Under the pieces are notes generated by a model. That model was not told where the DNA came from. It saw only the letters and a list, made by a program, of their open reading frames with translations, and searched no databases. A program made the position numbers and the translations under genes. A stretch of DNA of 22,304 nucleotides from an uncultured Oscillospiraceae bacterium (GTDB lineage: Bacteria > Bacillota > Clostridia > Oscillospirales > Oscillospiraceae), in assembly GCA_900754515.1 (NCBI GenBank), contig CAAEDD010000080.1, forward strand, positions 1 to 22,304. Reading direction: 5' to 3'. Shown in pieces: positions 15,343-22,257 of the stretch (within the stretch, counting starts at the first letter, position 1; each line of letters opens with the position of its first letter).

Positions 15343-15400
15343 AAATTGTATCACCCAGCTTTTTGATTATCAACCAACAAAATCCTGCTTTCTGTCGGAT
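15321..15400. promoter_or_regulatory. 10-bp inverted repeat pair, candidate TetR operators
   Basis: ATCCGACAGA at 15321-15330 and its exact reverse complement TCTGTCGGAT at 15391-15400 are 60 bases apart in the divergent intergenic region. The left arm lies inside the spacer of the tetR promoter and just downstream of the predicted activase start point. The right arm adjoins the tetR ribosome-binding site. The pair could be two regulator sites acting cooperatively, or an mRNA stem in the tetR leader. Confidence 0.5.
15345..15373 (-). promoter_or_regulatory. sigma-A promoter of the activase gene
   Basis: Read on the minus strand, TTGATA and TACAAT are 17 bases apart. The -10 element lies 2 bases from the -10 of the opposing tetR promoter, so the two promoters face away from a shared centre and compete for polymerase. 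Confidence 0.7.
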
Positions 15401-15412
15401 GGAGGAAAGTGT

Positions 15413-15991
15413 ATGAACAAGCAGCCGGAACTGACAGATAAAACCCGCCGTGGCATTATAGATGCATTCTGGAAGCTGTTGATGAACCGGGAAAAACTTA
15501 GTGTTATCAGTGTTTCCAAGACTGCCGGGGTCAACCGCAGCACCTTTTACCAGTATTTCCTGGATATGGAAGACCTCCGCGACAAGGCGGAAAAACAGAT
15601 GCTGGAGGATGTTAAGAAAAAAATATCCCAGGTCTTCCCCGCCGGCTTTCCCATGAGCCTGAAAGAATTTGCAAAGAGCTATGCGGGGATACTGGAAGAC
15701 GAAGGGGAAAAGCTTTTCTACATTATCTCCACTGACCTCAACTCCGGCTTTGTGGAAAAGCTGAAGGATTTCTATGCGCCAATCTTTACAAAGCTTTTCG
15801 GACTGGAGCCGGATACTCCAAACTTTGACTATGCCCTTACCTTCAGTGTCTCAGCCATCAGCGGTATTGTGTCCAAATGGTACCAGGACGGGAAGAAGCT
15901 GAGTCTGGAGGAACTCATGTACAACTGCTACTGGCTGGTGTCGGCGGGAGTATTTGGCTTTGCCCAGATGAAACCCTTCAGTGAGGCATGA
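15413..15991 (+). CDS. TetR/AcrR family transcriptional regulator
   Basis: This 192-residue regulator has an N-terminal helix-turn-helix (about 8-55: TRRGIIDAFWKLL, SVISVSKTAGVNRSTFYQYF) typical of TetR proteins, followed by an all-helical ligand domain of the short Firmicute type (TetR_C-like). The start is the ATG at 15413, with GGAGG 7 bases upstream. An in-frame ATG at 15275 would add 46 unrelated residues and start upstream of the promoter, so it is rejected. Divergent placement and an inverted repeat inside its own promoter imply autoregulation and control of the activase gene. The ligand is unknown. A hairpin terminator follows. Confidence 0.9.
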   Translation: MNKQPELTDKTRRGIIDAFWKLLMNREKLSVISVSKTAGVNRSTFYQYFLDMEDLRDKAEKQMLEDVKKKISQVFPAGFPMSLKEFAKSYAGILEDEGEKLFYIISTDLNSGFVEKLKDFYAPIFTKLFGLEPDTPNFDYALTFSVSAISGIVSKWYQDGKKLSLEELMYNCYWLVSAGVFGFAQMKPFSEA

Positions 15992-16001
15992 GACAGCGTA
16001 C

Positions 16002-16049
16002 AATAAACAGGTACAAGGGAGGCATTTGCCTCCCTTGTACCTGTTTATT
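16002..16049. terminator. 22-bp perfect hairpin, bidirectional terminator
   Basis: AATAAACAGGTACAAGGGAGGC (given here as 16002-16023) pairs perfectly with 16028-16049 around an ATTT loop. Each outgoing arm ends TTTATT, a T-rich rather than pure T tail. It lies between the convergent tetR gene and the small coiled-coil gene and overlaps the stop codon of the latter. Confidence 0.8.
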
Positions 16050-16257
16050 CCTTATCCTTCAGACCGTAGAGTTCGTACATGAAGAGCATCTGTTTATACA
16101 TCAGTTTGTTGCCCATAAGCTGTCTGTAAGTGGCGCTTTTCTCCTTACCCTGAGCCTTCAGAGCATCCATCTTTTCTTGCATATCCGTATAGTTCTTTTC
16201 AATGTCTGCCAGCATTTTATCAAAGGCTGCCAGACGTTCTTCCTTATTCATATGCAT
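16045..16257 (-). CDS. small coiled-coil protein, function unknown
   Basis: The product is a 70-residue soluble protein rich in Lys, Glu and Met, with heptad-like spacing through most of its length (AFDKMLADIEKNYTDMQEKM), so probably a helical hairpin or coiled coil. It has no Cys, signal or membrane segment. The start could be ATG at 16257 or two codons on at 16251 (MNKEERL); AAAGG upstream is better spaced for the second. The gene overlaps the end of the RNA methyltransferase gene by 14 bases and would be translated from the same transcript. From memory, similar short proteins are common in Clostridia, without known role. Confidence 0.75.
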   Translation of the reverse strand: MHMNKEERLAAFDKMLADIEKNYTDMQEKMDALKAQGKEKSATYRQLMGNKLMYKQMLFMYELYGLKDKE

Positions 16258-17080
16258 CCGCCTTTCTGTTTATTGTGCCCAGCTGATAAAAGGCAACGGC
16301 ACTGGCCGCCGCTACGTTCAGAGAGTCTACCCCGTGGGCCATGGGTATGCGTACAGTATAGTCGCAATTGACTATAGTGTTTTCTGCCAGACCGTCACCC
16401 TCGGTGCCCATTACTATGGCCAACTTTTTCTCGGCGTTAAGCTTGGGGTCGCTGAGAGAAACTGAATCCTCACACAAGGCCATGGCGGCGGTCTTGAAGC
16501 CCATGTCTTTCAAAAGCTTTGTCCAGTCCTCAGTTTCCGGCAGATAAGTCCAGGGCACCTGAAACACTGTGCCCATGCTTACCCGAATGGCACGGCGGTA
16601 AAGCGGGTCGCTGCCCGCGGCGGTGAGAAGCACTGCATCCATCCCCAACGCGGCAGCTGAGCGGAAAATAGCCCCGATATTAGTTGGATTCATCACGTTC
16701 TCCAGCACCGCCAGACGGGTGGCTCCGGTGCAGACCTGTTCATAGGAAGGCAACCTCGGCCGACGCATGGCACAGAGCATGCCGCGGGTCAGATGAAAGC
16801 CGGTGAGCTGCACCAGTACATCCAGAGGGGCAGCATAAACGGGCACATCTCCGCAGCGCTCTATAAGGGGGCGGCCCTTGCCATCAACGTGCTTTTCTTC
16901 CATTAAAAAAGACACCGGCACACATCCAGCATCCAGGGCACGCTCTATGACTACGGGGCTTTCCGCCACAAACAGGGCGTTTTCCGGGTCGGCCCGGTTC
17001 ACAAGCTGATTCTCAGTCAGCCGTGCATAGATATCAAGTTCCGGGGCCGAGAAGTCCACGATGGGTATTATCCTGCTCAC
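16244..17080 (-). CDS. TrmH/SpoU-family RNA 2'-O-methyltransferase
   Basis: This 278-residue SPOUT methyltransferase would methylate a ribose in tRNA or rRNA with SAM, acting as a trefoil-knot dimer. The N-terminal substrate-binding domain (about 17-110) contains ENALFVAESPVVIERALD. The catalytic domain has motif 1 NPTNIGAIFRSAAALG (131-146), motif 2 VMGTEGDGL (223-231) and motif 3 VRIPMAHGVDSLNVAAAS (243-260). The start is GTG at 17080, supported by GGGAGG 8 bases upstream. A near-consensus promoter precedes it. Sequence alone does not decide between rRNA and tRNA targets, so no symbol is given. Confidence 0.93.
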   Translation of the reverse strand: MSRIIPIVDFSAPELDIYARLTENQLVNRADPENALFVAESPVVIERALDAGCVPVSFLMEEKHVDGKGRPLIERCGDVPVYAAPLDVLVQLTGFHLTRGMLCAMRRPRLPSYEQVCTGATRLAVLENVMNPTNIGAIFRSAAALGMDAVLLTAAGSDPLYRRAIRVSMGTVFQVPWTYLPETEDWTKLLKDMGFKTAAMALCEDSVSLSDPKLNAEKKLAIVMGTEGDGLAENTIVNCDYTVRIPMAHGVDSLNVAAASAVAFYQLGTINRKADAYE

Positions 17081-17130
17081 TGAGCAATCCTCCCGGGTGT
17101 AAAATTTCTGAACGGTTATTTGCGGCTCTT

Positions 17131-17159
17131 ATTATAATTCCATATGCAGAAAATATCAA
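17131..17159 (-). promoter_or_regulatory. strong sigma-A promoter of the RNA methyltransferase gene
   Basis: Read on the minus strand, TTGATA and a perfect TATAAT are exactly 17 bases apart, in an AT-rich setting. The -10 element is 50 bases before the GTG start. Confidence 0.8.
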
Positions 17160-17314
17160 ACATTTTACAGTCGCCGGACCTTAGTAAAAGCGAAAGAAAG
17201 TTGAAAAAGTTTCGGAAAGCAGAACTTGTAAAAGACTCACAAAACAGCGTTTAAATCTTTGGCAATATAGACGAACTGGCGAAAAATTTTACGCATTTTG
17301 TGTGAATAAATGCA

Positions 17315-17342
17315 TTGTTTTTTCAAAATATTTTGGTAAAAT
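17315..17342 (+). promoter_or_regulatory. candidate sigma-A promoter of the mgl operon
   Basis: TTGTTT and TAAAAT are 16 bases apart, about 57 bases before the mglB start. The preceding 150 bases (17160-17314) are AT-rich and hold no gene. I could not identify a convincing catabolite or GalR-type operator. Confidence 0.45.
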
Positions 17343-17345
17343 TTA

Positions 17346-17382
17346 TACACAAGGCCTTCAGGCCCTGAGTGTAAATTTTTTT
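17346..17382 (+). terminator. possible leader attenuator before mglB
   Basis: TACAC (17346-17350) can pair with GTGTA (17369-17373), enclosing GGCC-TTCA-GGCC, and T7 follows at 17376-17382. This resembles a weak terminator just before the ribosome-binding site. If transcription starts from the promoter at 17315-17342, the outer stem would be only partly transcribed, so its role is doubtful. Confidence 0.3.
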
Positions 17383-17398
17383 ATGGAGGAAAAGTACA

Positions 17399-18700
17399 AT
17401 GAAAAAGCTGCTTGCACTGCTTCTGGCTCTGGCCATGGTGTTCGCTCTGGCTGCCTGCGGCGGTACCGAGGCTCCCGCTGAGGAAGCTCCCGCCGATGAC
17501 GCTGCCGCCGAGGCTCCTGCCGAAGAAGCTCCCGCTGAAGTTGCCAACAAGGACAAGCCCCTTGTATGGTTCAACCGCCAGCCTTCCAACAGCTCCACCG
17601 GAGAGCTGGATATGGATGCCCTGACCTTCAATGAGGATACCTACTATGTGGGCTTCGACGCCAACCAGGGCGCTGAGCTCCAGGGAACCATGGTCAAGGA
17701 CTACATCGAGGCCAACATTGACACCATCGACCGCAACGGCGACGGCGTTATCGGATATGTCCTGGCCATCGGTGACATCGGACACAATGACTCTATTGCC
17801 CGTACCCGCGGCGTCCGCTCCGCTCTGGGCACTGCTGTTGATGCAAACGGCGCTGTCAACAGCGATCCTGTCGGCACCAACGTTGACGGCTCCGCCACTG
17901 CTGTCGTTGACGGCACTCTGGAGATAAACGGCACCACTTACGTCGTCCGTGAGCTGGCTTCTCAGGAGATGAAGAACTCCGCCGGCGCCACTTGGGATGC
18001 TGCTACCGCCGGTAACGCCATCCTCACCTGGTCCTCTTCCTTCGGCGATCAGATAGACGTTGTTGTCTCCAACAATGACGGTATGGGCATGGCCATGTTC
18101 AACAGCTGGTCCCAGGCCGAGGGCGTTCCCACCTTTGGTTATGACGCCAACTCCGACGCTGTGGCTGCTATCGCCAACGGCTATGGCGGAACCATCAGCC
18201 AGCATGCCGACGTTCAGGCTTACCTGACCCTGCGTGTGCTGCGCAACGCTCTGGACGGTGTTGACATTGACACCGGCATAGGCACCGAGGACGATGCCGG
18301 CAACGTGCTCAGCTCCGACGTGTTCTACTATGACGAGGCCGCCCGCTCCTACTACGCACTGAACGTGGCCGTCACTGCTGAAAACTATGAGGACTTCCTG
18401 GATTCCACCGTGGTTTATGCTCCCGTGAGCAACCAGCTGGATGCCACCGCACATCCTGAGAAGAGCGTATGGCTGAACATCTACAACTCCGCCGATAACT
18501 TCCTTGGATCCACCTACCAGCCCCTGCTCCAGAAATATGATGATCTGCTCAACCTGAAGGTGGAATACATAGGCGGCGACGGCCAGACCGAGGCCAACAT
18601 CACCAACCGTCTCAGCGATCCCAGCCTCTATGATGCATTTGCCATCAACATGGTCAAGACCGACAACGGTGCCTCTTACACTGCTCTGCTCAGCCAGTGA
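17399..18700 (+). CDS. mglB: circularly permuted MglB-like galactose/glucose-binding lipoprotein
   Basis: This sugar-binding lipoprotein belongs to the MglBAC ABC importer. Residues 1-20 are a lipoprotein signal (lipobox ALAAC, Cys20), then an Ala/Glu/Pro linker to ~50. From residue 53 (KPLVWFNRQPS) it matches E. coli MglB from about Val84 onward: YYVGFDANQGAELQG, the Ca2+ loop DRNGDGVIG (111-119), GHNDSIAR, TWDAATA, SNNDGMGM, FGYDA. The family C-terminus is reached near 333. After a linker, residues 354-433 match the family N-terminus (SVWLNIYNSADNF, then AFAINMVKTDNGAS). Sugar contacts N59, H129, D131, R135, W199, N226, D249, D366 and F368 are present; the Asn256 equivalent is Gln268. A ~35-residue insertion lies at ~145-195. 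GGAGG precedes the ATG. Sugar preference is inferred. Confidence 0.9.
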   Translation: MKKLLALLLALAMVFALAACGGTEAPAEEAPADDAAAEAPAEEAPAEVANKDKPLVWFNRQPSNSSTGELDMDALTFNEDTYYVGFDANQGAELQGTMVKDYIEANIDTIDRNGDGVIGYVLAIGDIGHNDSIARTRGVRSALGTAVDANGAVNSDPVGTNVDGSATAVVDGTLEINGTTYVVRELASQEMKNSAGATWDAATAGNAILTWSSSFGDQIDVVVSNNDGMGMAMFNSWSQAEGVPTFGYDANSDAVAAIANGYGGTISQHADVQAYLTLRVLRNALDGVDIDTGIGTEDDAGNVLSSDVFYYDEAARSYYALNVAVTAENYEDFLDSTVVYAPVSNQLDATAHPEKSVWLNIYNSADNFLGSTYQPLLQKYDDLLNLKVEYIGGDGQTEANITNRLSDPSLYDAFAINMVKTDNGASYTALLSQ

Positions 18701-18740
18701 TAAACTTTAAACTCTGAACAACAATTAACAGCTAATGCAA

Positions 18741-18805
18741 CAGGGGAGAGGGATATTCTCCGACATTGGGGAGGAACTTCTCAGTGCGGAGAACCCCTCT
18801 CCCTG
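18741..18805 (+). other. intercistronic stem-loop between mglB and mglA
   Basis: CAGGGGAGAGGG (18741-18752) pairs with 18794-18805 with one bulge, and inside it TTCTCCG (18756-18762) pairs with CGGAGAA (18787-18793). Such structures after binding-protein genes commonly protect the upstream mRNA and raise binding-protein levels over the membrane components. Confidence 0.65.
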
Positions 18806-18817
18806 CGCATATTCCAA

Positions 18818-18862
18818 GGCTGACAGGGCTCACCGCCAGTTGCACCCTGTCCAGCCTATTTT
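18818..18862 (+). terminator. partial terminator between mglB and mglA
   Basis: GGCTGACAGGG (18818-18828) pairs with CCCTGT-C-CAGCC (18845-18856, one bulged C), followed by TATTTT. Stem and T-rich tail suggest leaky termination, so that mglB mRNA exceeds mglAC mRNA. The mglA ribosome-binding site follows 9 bases later. Confidence 0.5.
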
Positions 18863-18883
18863 GCATAAACGGGAGTGATGAGA

Positions 18884-20392
18884 ATGGCAGATGCGAAAGA
18901 TGATATTGTTCTGTCCATACGCGGTATGAGCAAGTCCTTCGGTCGAAACCGCGTGCTGGATCACATCAATCTGGATGTAAAGCGCGGGACGGTCATGGGA
19001 CTCATGGGCGAAAACGGCGCGGGCAAGTCTACAATGATGAAGTGCCTGTTCGGCACCTATCAGAAGGATGAAGGAACAATATACCTTAACGGTAAGGAGA
19101 TAAGCTTTTCCGGGCCAAAAGATGCCCTGGAAAACGGGATTGCAATGGTGCACCAGGAACTGAACCAGTGCCTGGAGCGCAACGTGACCGACAACCTGTT
19201 TTTGGGCCGTTATCCCACTAACTCCATTGGCGTTGTGGATGAGAGCGGGATGAAGAAGAAAGCAGCAGAGTTATTCCGCAAACTTGGCATGACTGTGGAT
19301 CTTGGACAGCCCATGCGGAATATGTCCGTTTCTCAGCGGCAAATGTGTGAGATTGCCAAGGCAATTTCCTATAATTCCCAGGTAATCGTACTGGATGAGC
19401 CGACATCTTCCCTGACCGTTCAGGAAGTGGACAAGCTCTTTTCCATGATGCGCATGCTGAAGGAGCAGGGCATAGCTCTGATTTATATATCCCACAAGAT
19501 GGACGAGATCTTTGAGATATGCGACGAAGTGTCTGTCCTGCGGGACGGCAACCTGGTAATGACCAAGCCCATTGGAGAGACCAGTATGAACGAGCTGATC
19601 ACCGCCATGGTGGGCCGTTCTCTGGAAAGCCGCTTTCCACCGGTGGACAACAGCCCCGGCGACCCCATTTTGTCTGTGCAGCACCTGTCCACAAAGTATG
19701 CCCCTTATCTCCAGGACATCAGCTTTGATGTGAGAGAGGGAGAGATATTCGGGCTTTACGGATTGGTGGGCGCAGGACGTACGGAGCTGCTTGAGACCAT
19801 CTTCGGCGTCCGAACAAGAGCGGCAGGCCGGGTTTACTTCAAAAACCGACTGATGAACTTTAACGATGCCAAGGAAGCTATAGAACATGGCTTTGCTCTG
19901 ATAACCGAGGAGCGGAAGGCCAACGGCCTGTTCCTCAAGTGCGACCTGACCTTTAACACCACAATAGCCAATCTGGAGCAGTATAAGGCCGGCCTGGCCC
20001 TCTCAGATACAAAGATGGTGAAGGCCACCAATAAACAGATCAAGATCATGCATACCAAGTGCATGGGACCTGACGATATGATAACAAGCCTTTCCGGCGG
20101 TAACCAGCAGAAGGTCATCTTCGGCAAGTGGCTGGAGCGGGAACCCCAGATATTCATGATGGATGAGCCTACCCGAGGCATCGATGTGGGCGCGAAGTAT
20201 GAGATATACGAGCTGATTATAAAAATGGCTAAGCAGGGAAAGACAATAATAGTTGTCTCCTCGGAAATGCCGGAGATACTGGGTATAACAAACCGCATAG
20301 GAGTGATGTCCAACGGGCATCTGTCCGGCATAGTTAACACCAAGGATACCAATCAGGAAGAGCTTTTGCGGCTTAGCGCAAAATATCTGTGA
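18884..20392 (+). CDS. mglA: sugar ABC transporter ATP-binding protein, double NBD
   Basis: MglA powers import of galactose, methylgalactoside or glucose by ATP hydrolysis. The 502-residue protein has two fused nucleotide-binding domains, as in the MglA/RbsA family. NBD1 has Walker A GENGAGKST (42-50), a slightly diverged signature MSVSQRQ, and Walker B VIVLDEPTSSL (167-177). NBD2 has the degenerate Walker A GLVGAGRTE (293-301) characteristic of this family, signature LSGGNQQ (403-409) and Walker B MMDEPTRGIDVGAK. The ATG at 18884 is chosen because GGGAG lies 8 bases upstream; the GTG at 18875 overlaps that site. The permease gene starts 15 bases after its stop. It is a peripheral protein at the inner face of the membrane. 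Confidence 0.95.
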   Translation: MADAKDDIVLSIRGMSKSFGRNRVLDHINLDVKRGTVMGLMGENGAGKSTMMKCLFGTYQKDEGTIYLNGKEISFSGPKDALENGIAMVHQELNQCLERNVTDNLFLGRYPTNSIGVVDESGMKKKAAELFRKLGMTVDLGQPMRNMSVSQRQMCEIAKAISYNSQVIVLDEPTSSLTVQEVDKLFSMMRMLKEQGIALIYISHKMDEIFEICDEVSVLRDGNLVMTKPIGETSMNELITAMVGRSLESRFPPVDNSPGDPILSVQHLSTKYAPYLQDISFDVREGEIFGLYGLVGAGRTELLETIFGVRTRAAGRVYFKNRLMNFNDAKEAIEHGFALITEERKANGLFLKCDLTFNTTIANLEQYKAGLALSDTKMVKATNKQIKIMHTKCMGPDDMITSLSGGNQQKVIFGKWLEREPQIFMMDEPTRGIDVGAKYEIYELIIKMAKQGKTIIVVSSEMPEILGITNRIGVMSNGHLSGIVNTKDTNQEELLRLSAKYL

Positions 20393-20407
20393 TGGGAGAA
20401 ATCACTA

Positions 20408-22069
20408 ATGGTAGCAGAGAAAACAATAATACTTTCGGCTGAACAGGAAGCACAGCTTCGTCAGCCCATCGACGAATATGTAGGCGATATACAGGCAAAA
20501 ATCAATGAGCTGAGAGCAGACGGCACCGATAAGGTGCTGGATATTCAGAGCACTCTGGAGACGCTGAAGAGGGATAAGATATATACTCCTCAGGAAAAGG
20601 CAGAGAGAAGAGAGAAGCTGCAGGCTGCTCTGAAGCAGGCCAAGGAGGTAGAAAGCAGGAACAAGGCACAGGTCTCCGCTCTCATAGCTGAGGCCGAGAG
20701 CTATCTGAAAGCTCATTTTAAAAAGGACTACTATAAGCCTGTGGCGGCCAGCTGCAAAGAGGAAAAGGCTCTTGCAAAGGAAAGATACCGCGACACGGTT
20801 GCCAAGCTAAAACAGGAACATGAGAGCTCCATTGCAAAGCTGAAAGATGCCCAGGAGATAAAGGACGAAAAATACGTCCACAAAAACCGCCTGTTCGATG
20901 CAAAGATGCAGCTCGACAAGGAACTGCAGCAGATAAAAGACCGGCGTCATGCCGCCTATGACCATAAATATCACCTTATAGATTTGCTGCGCATGTCCAA
21001 GTTTACTGTAGGTGAGTCCATCTCCCGCAGATGGGAAAACTACAGATATACCTTCAATCGCCGCAGCTTCCTTCTGAGAAATGGGCTTTACATAGCCATC
21101 ATCATAATCTTCATCGGCCTGTGCATTATAACCCCCATTGTCAAGGGACCCAATGTGCAGCTGCTGACTGTAAACAACATTCTCAATATCCTGCAGCAGG
21201 CATCTCCCAGAATGTTCCTGGCCTTGGGCGTGGCCGGACTTATACTGCTGGCCGGCACAGACTTGTCCATAGGCCGTATGGTGGGCATGGGTATGACTGC
21301 CGCAACAATAATCATGCACAAGGGTCCCAACACCGGCTCCGTGTTCGGCCATGCCTTTGACTTCAGCACTATGCCTGTACTGGTCAGAGTGATCCTGGCT
21401 CTTGTGGTATGCATCGTGCTGTGCACCGTGTTCACCACTATTGCTGGATTCTTTACAGCAAGGTTCAAGATGCACCCCTTCATCTCCACCATGGCCAACA
21501 TGCTGGTCATATTCGGACTGGTGACATACTCCACAAAGGGCGTTTCCTTTGGCGCCATTGACACCACGATACCCAGCATGATAATACCTCGTATAGGTAA
21601 ATTCCCCACAATAATTCTGTGGGCTGTTGCTGCTGTTGTTATAGTCTGGTTTATATGGAATAAGACTACTTTCGGCAAGAACCTGTACGCCGTGGGCGGA
21701 AATCCGGAGGCAGCCTCCGTTTCCGGTATCTCCGTGTTCAAGGTCACCGTGGGTGCCTTCGTCATGGCCGGTATTCTCTACGGCTTCGGCTCCTGGCTGG
21801 AGTGCATACGTATGGTGGGCTCCGGCTCCGCCGCTTACGGCCAGGGCTGGGAGATGGACGCCATCGCCGCTTGCGTGGTTGGCGGCATATCCTTCACCGG
21901 TGGTATCGGTAAGATTTCCGGTGTTGTGGTTGGCGTGTTCATCTTCACTGCTTTGACCTACGCTCTCACCACTTTGGGTATTGATACCAACCTGCAGTTC
22001 GTGTTCTCCGGCATTATCATTCTTGTTGCCGTTATGCTGGACTGCCTGAAGTACGTACAAAAGAAGTAA
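20408..22069 (+). CDS. mglC: MglC-type sugar ABC permease with N-terminal coiled-coil extension
   Basis: Residues ~220-553 are a complete MglC/RbsC-type permease: FNRRSFLLRNGLYIAI before helix 1 (about 228-243), ALGVAGLILLAGTDLSIGR, FGKNLYAVGGNPEAASVSG, AIAACVVGGISFTGGIG, and the terminal LDCLKYVQKK, closely matching E. coli MglC (336 residues). Residues 1-~215 are extra. They are soluble, very rich in Lys, Glu, Ala and Gln, mostly predicted helix with heptad-like stretches (QEKAERREKLQAALKQAKE, AKLKQEHESSIAKLKD). They contain no recognisable enzyme motif, and membrane topology would place them in the cytosol next to MglA. The frame is continuous, and GGGAG lies 9 bases before the ATG at 20408. 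The extension is not a fused neighbouring gene I can name. A hairpin follows the gene. Confidence 0.92.
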   Translation: MVAEKTIILSAEQEAQLRQPIDEYVGDIQAKINELRADGTDKVLDIQSTLETLKRDKIYTPQEKAERREKLQAALKQAKEVESRNKAQVSALIAEAESYLKAHFKKDYYKPVAASCKEEKALAKERYRDTVAKLKQEHESSIAKLKDAQEIKDEKYVHKNRLFDAKMQLDKELQQIKDRRHAAYDHKYHLIDLLRMSKFTVGESISRRWENYRYTFNRRSFLLRNGLYIAIIIIFIGLCIITPIVKGPNVQLLTVNNILNILQQASPRMFLALGVAGLILLAGTDLSIGRMVGMGMTAATIIMHKGPNTGSVFGHAFDFSTMPVLVRVILALVVCIVLCTVFTTIAGFFTARFKMHPFISTMANMLVIFGLVTYSTKGVSFGAIDTTIPSMIIPRIGKFPTIILWAVAAVVIVWFIWNKTTFGKNLYAVGGNPEAASVSGISVFKVTVGAFVMAGILYGFGSWLECIRMVGSGSAAYGQGWEMDAIAACVVGGISFTGGIGKISGVVVGVFIFTALTYALTTLGIDTNLQFVFSGIIILVAVMLDCLKYVQKK

Positions 22070-22099
22070 GCCCAAGCTATTTGAAAAAACAGCTAATAG

Positions 22100-22132
22100 T
22101 TATTGCCCCGGTACTTAGTACCGGGGCAATAA
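22100..22132. terminator. 15-bp hairpin ending the mgl operon
   Basis: TTATTGCCCCGGTAC (22100-22114) pairs perfectly with 22118-22132 around loop TTA, 30 bases after the mglC stop. No long T-run follows, so it may act as a terminator with help or as a 3'-end stabiliser. Confidence 0.7.
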
Positions 22133-22139
22133 TCAGCTT

Positions 22140-22257
22140 GTCAAAAAAGTCCTCACTGACTTTTTTTGACTGCGCTTCTCCCGCCAAGCATTTTACCTTT
22201 GGCAAAATGCTGCTACGCCCGAAAAGCCTTGAAAAATCAAGCCTTTTCTGTGGCGGG
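22140..22257. repeat. structured non-coding element: hairpin plus three-way junction
   Basis: GTCAAAAAAGTC (22140-22151) pairs with 22158-22170. Next, CCCGCCA (22180-22186) pairs with TGGCGGG (22251-22257) and encloses two hairpins: AGCATTTT/AAAATGCT (22187-22194 with 22204-22211), and GAAAAG-C-CTTGA (22221-22232) with TCAAG-C-CTTTTC (22237-22248), loop AAAA. I see no gene from 22070 to the window end. The nested arrangement suggests a dispersed intergenic element or a small structured RNA. Confidence 0.5.

Noticed and set aside
15275..15412. 46-residue N-terminal extension of the TetR protein
   Set aside because: The extension would start upstream of the predicted promoter, has no ribosome-binding site and is unlike the family; the ATG at 15413 has GGAGG.
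17241..17254. Catabolite-response (cre) box before mglB
   Set aside because: AAACAGCGTTTAAA shares the GCGTTT core but only about 9 of 14 consensus positions and lacks the outer TG/CA symmetry.
17399..18700. Two broken binding-protein genes fused, or a frameshifted pseudogene
   Set aside because: There is one open frame with consistent codon use. The two parts together make exactly one complete fold with no overlap or gap, binding residues are kept, and signal peptide and ribosome-binding site are intact.
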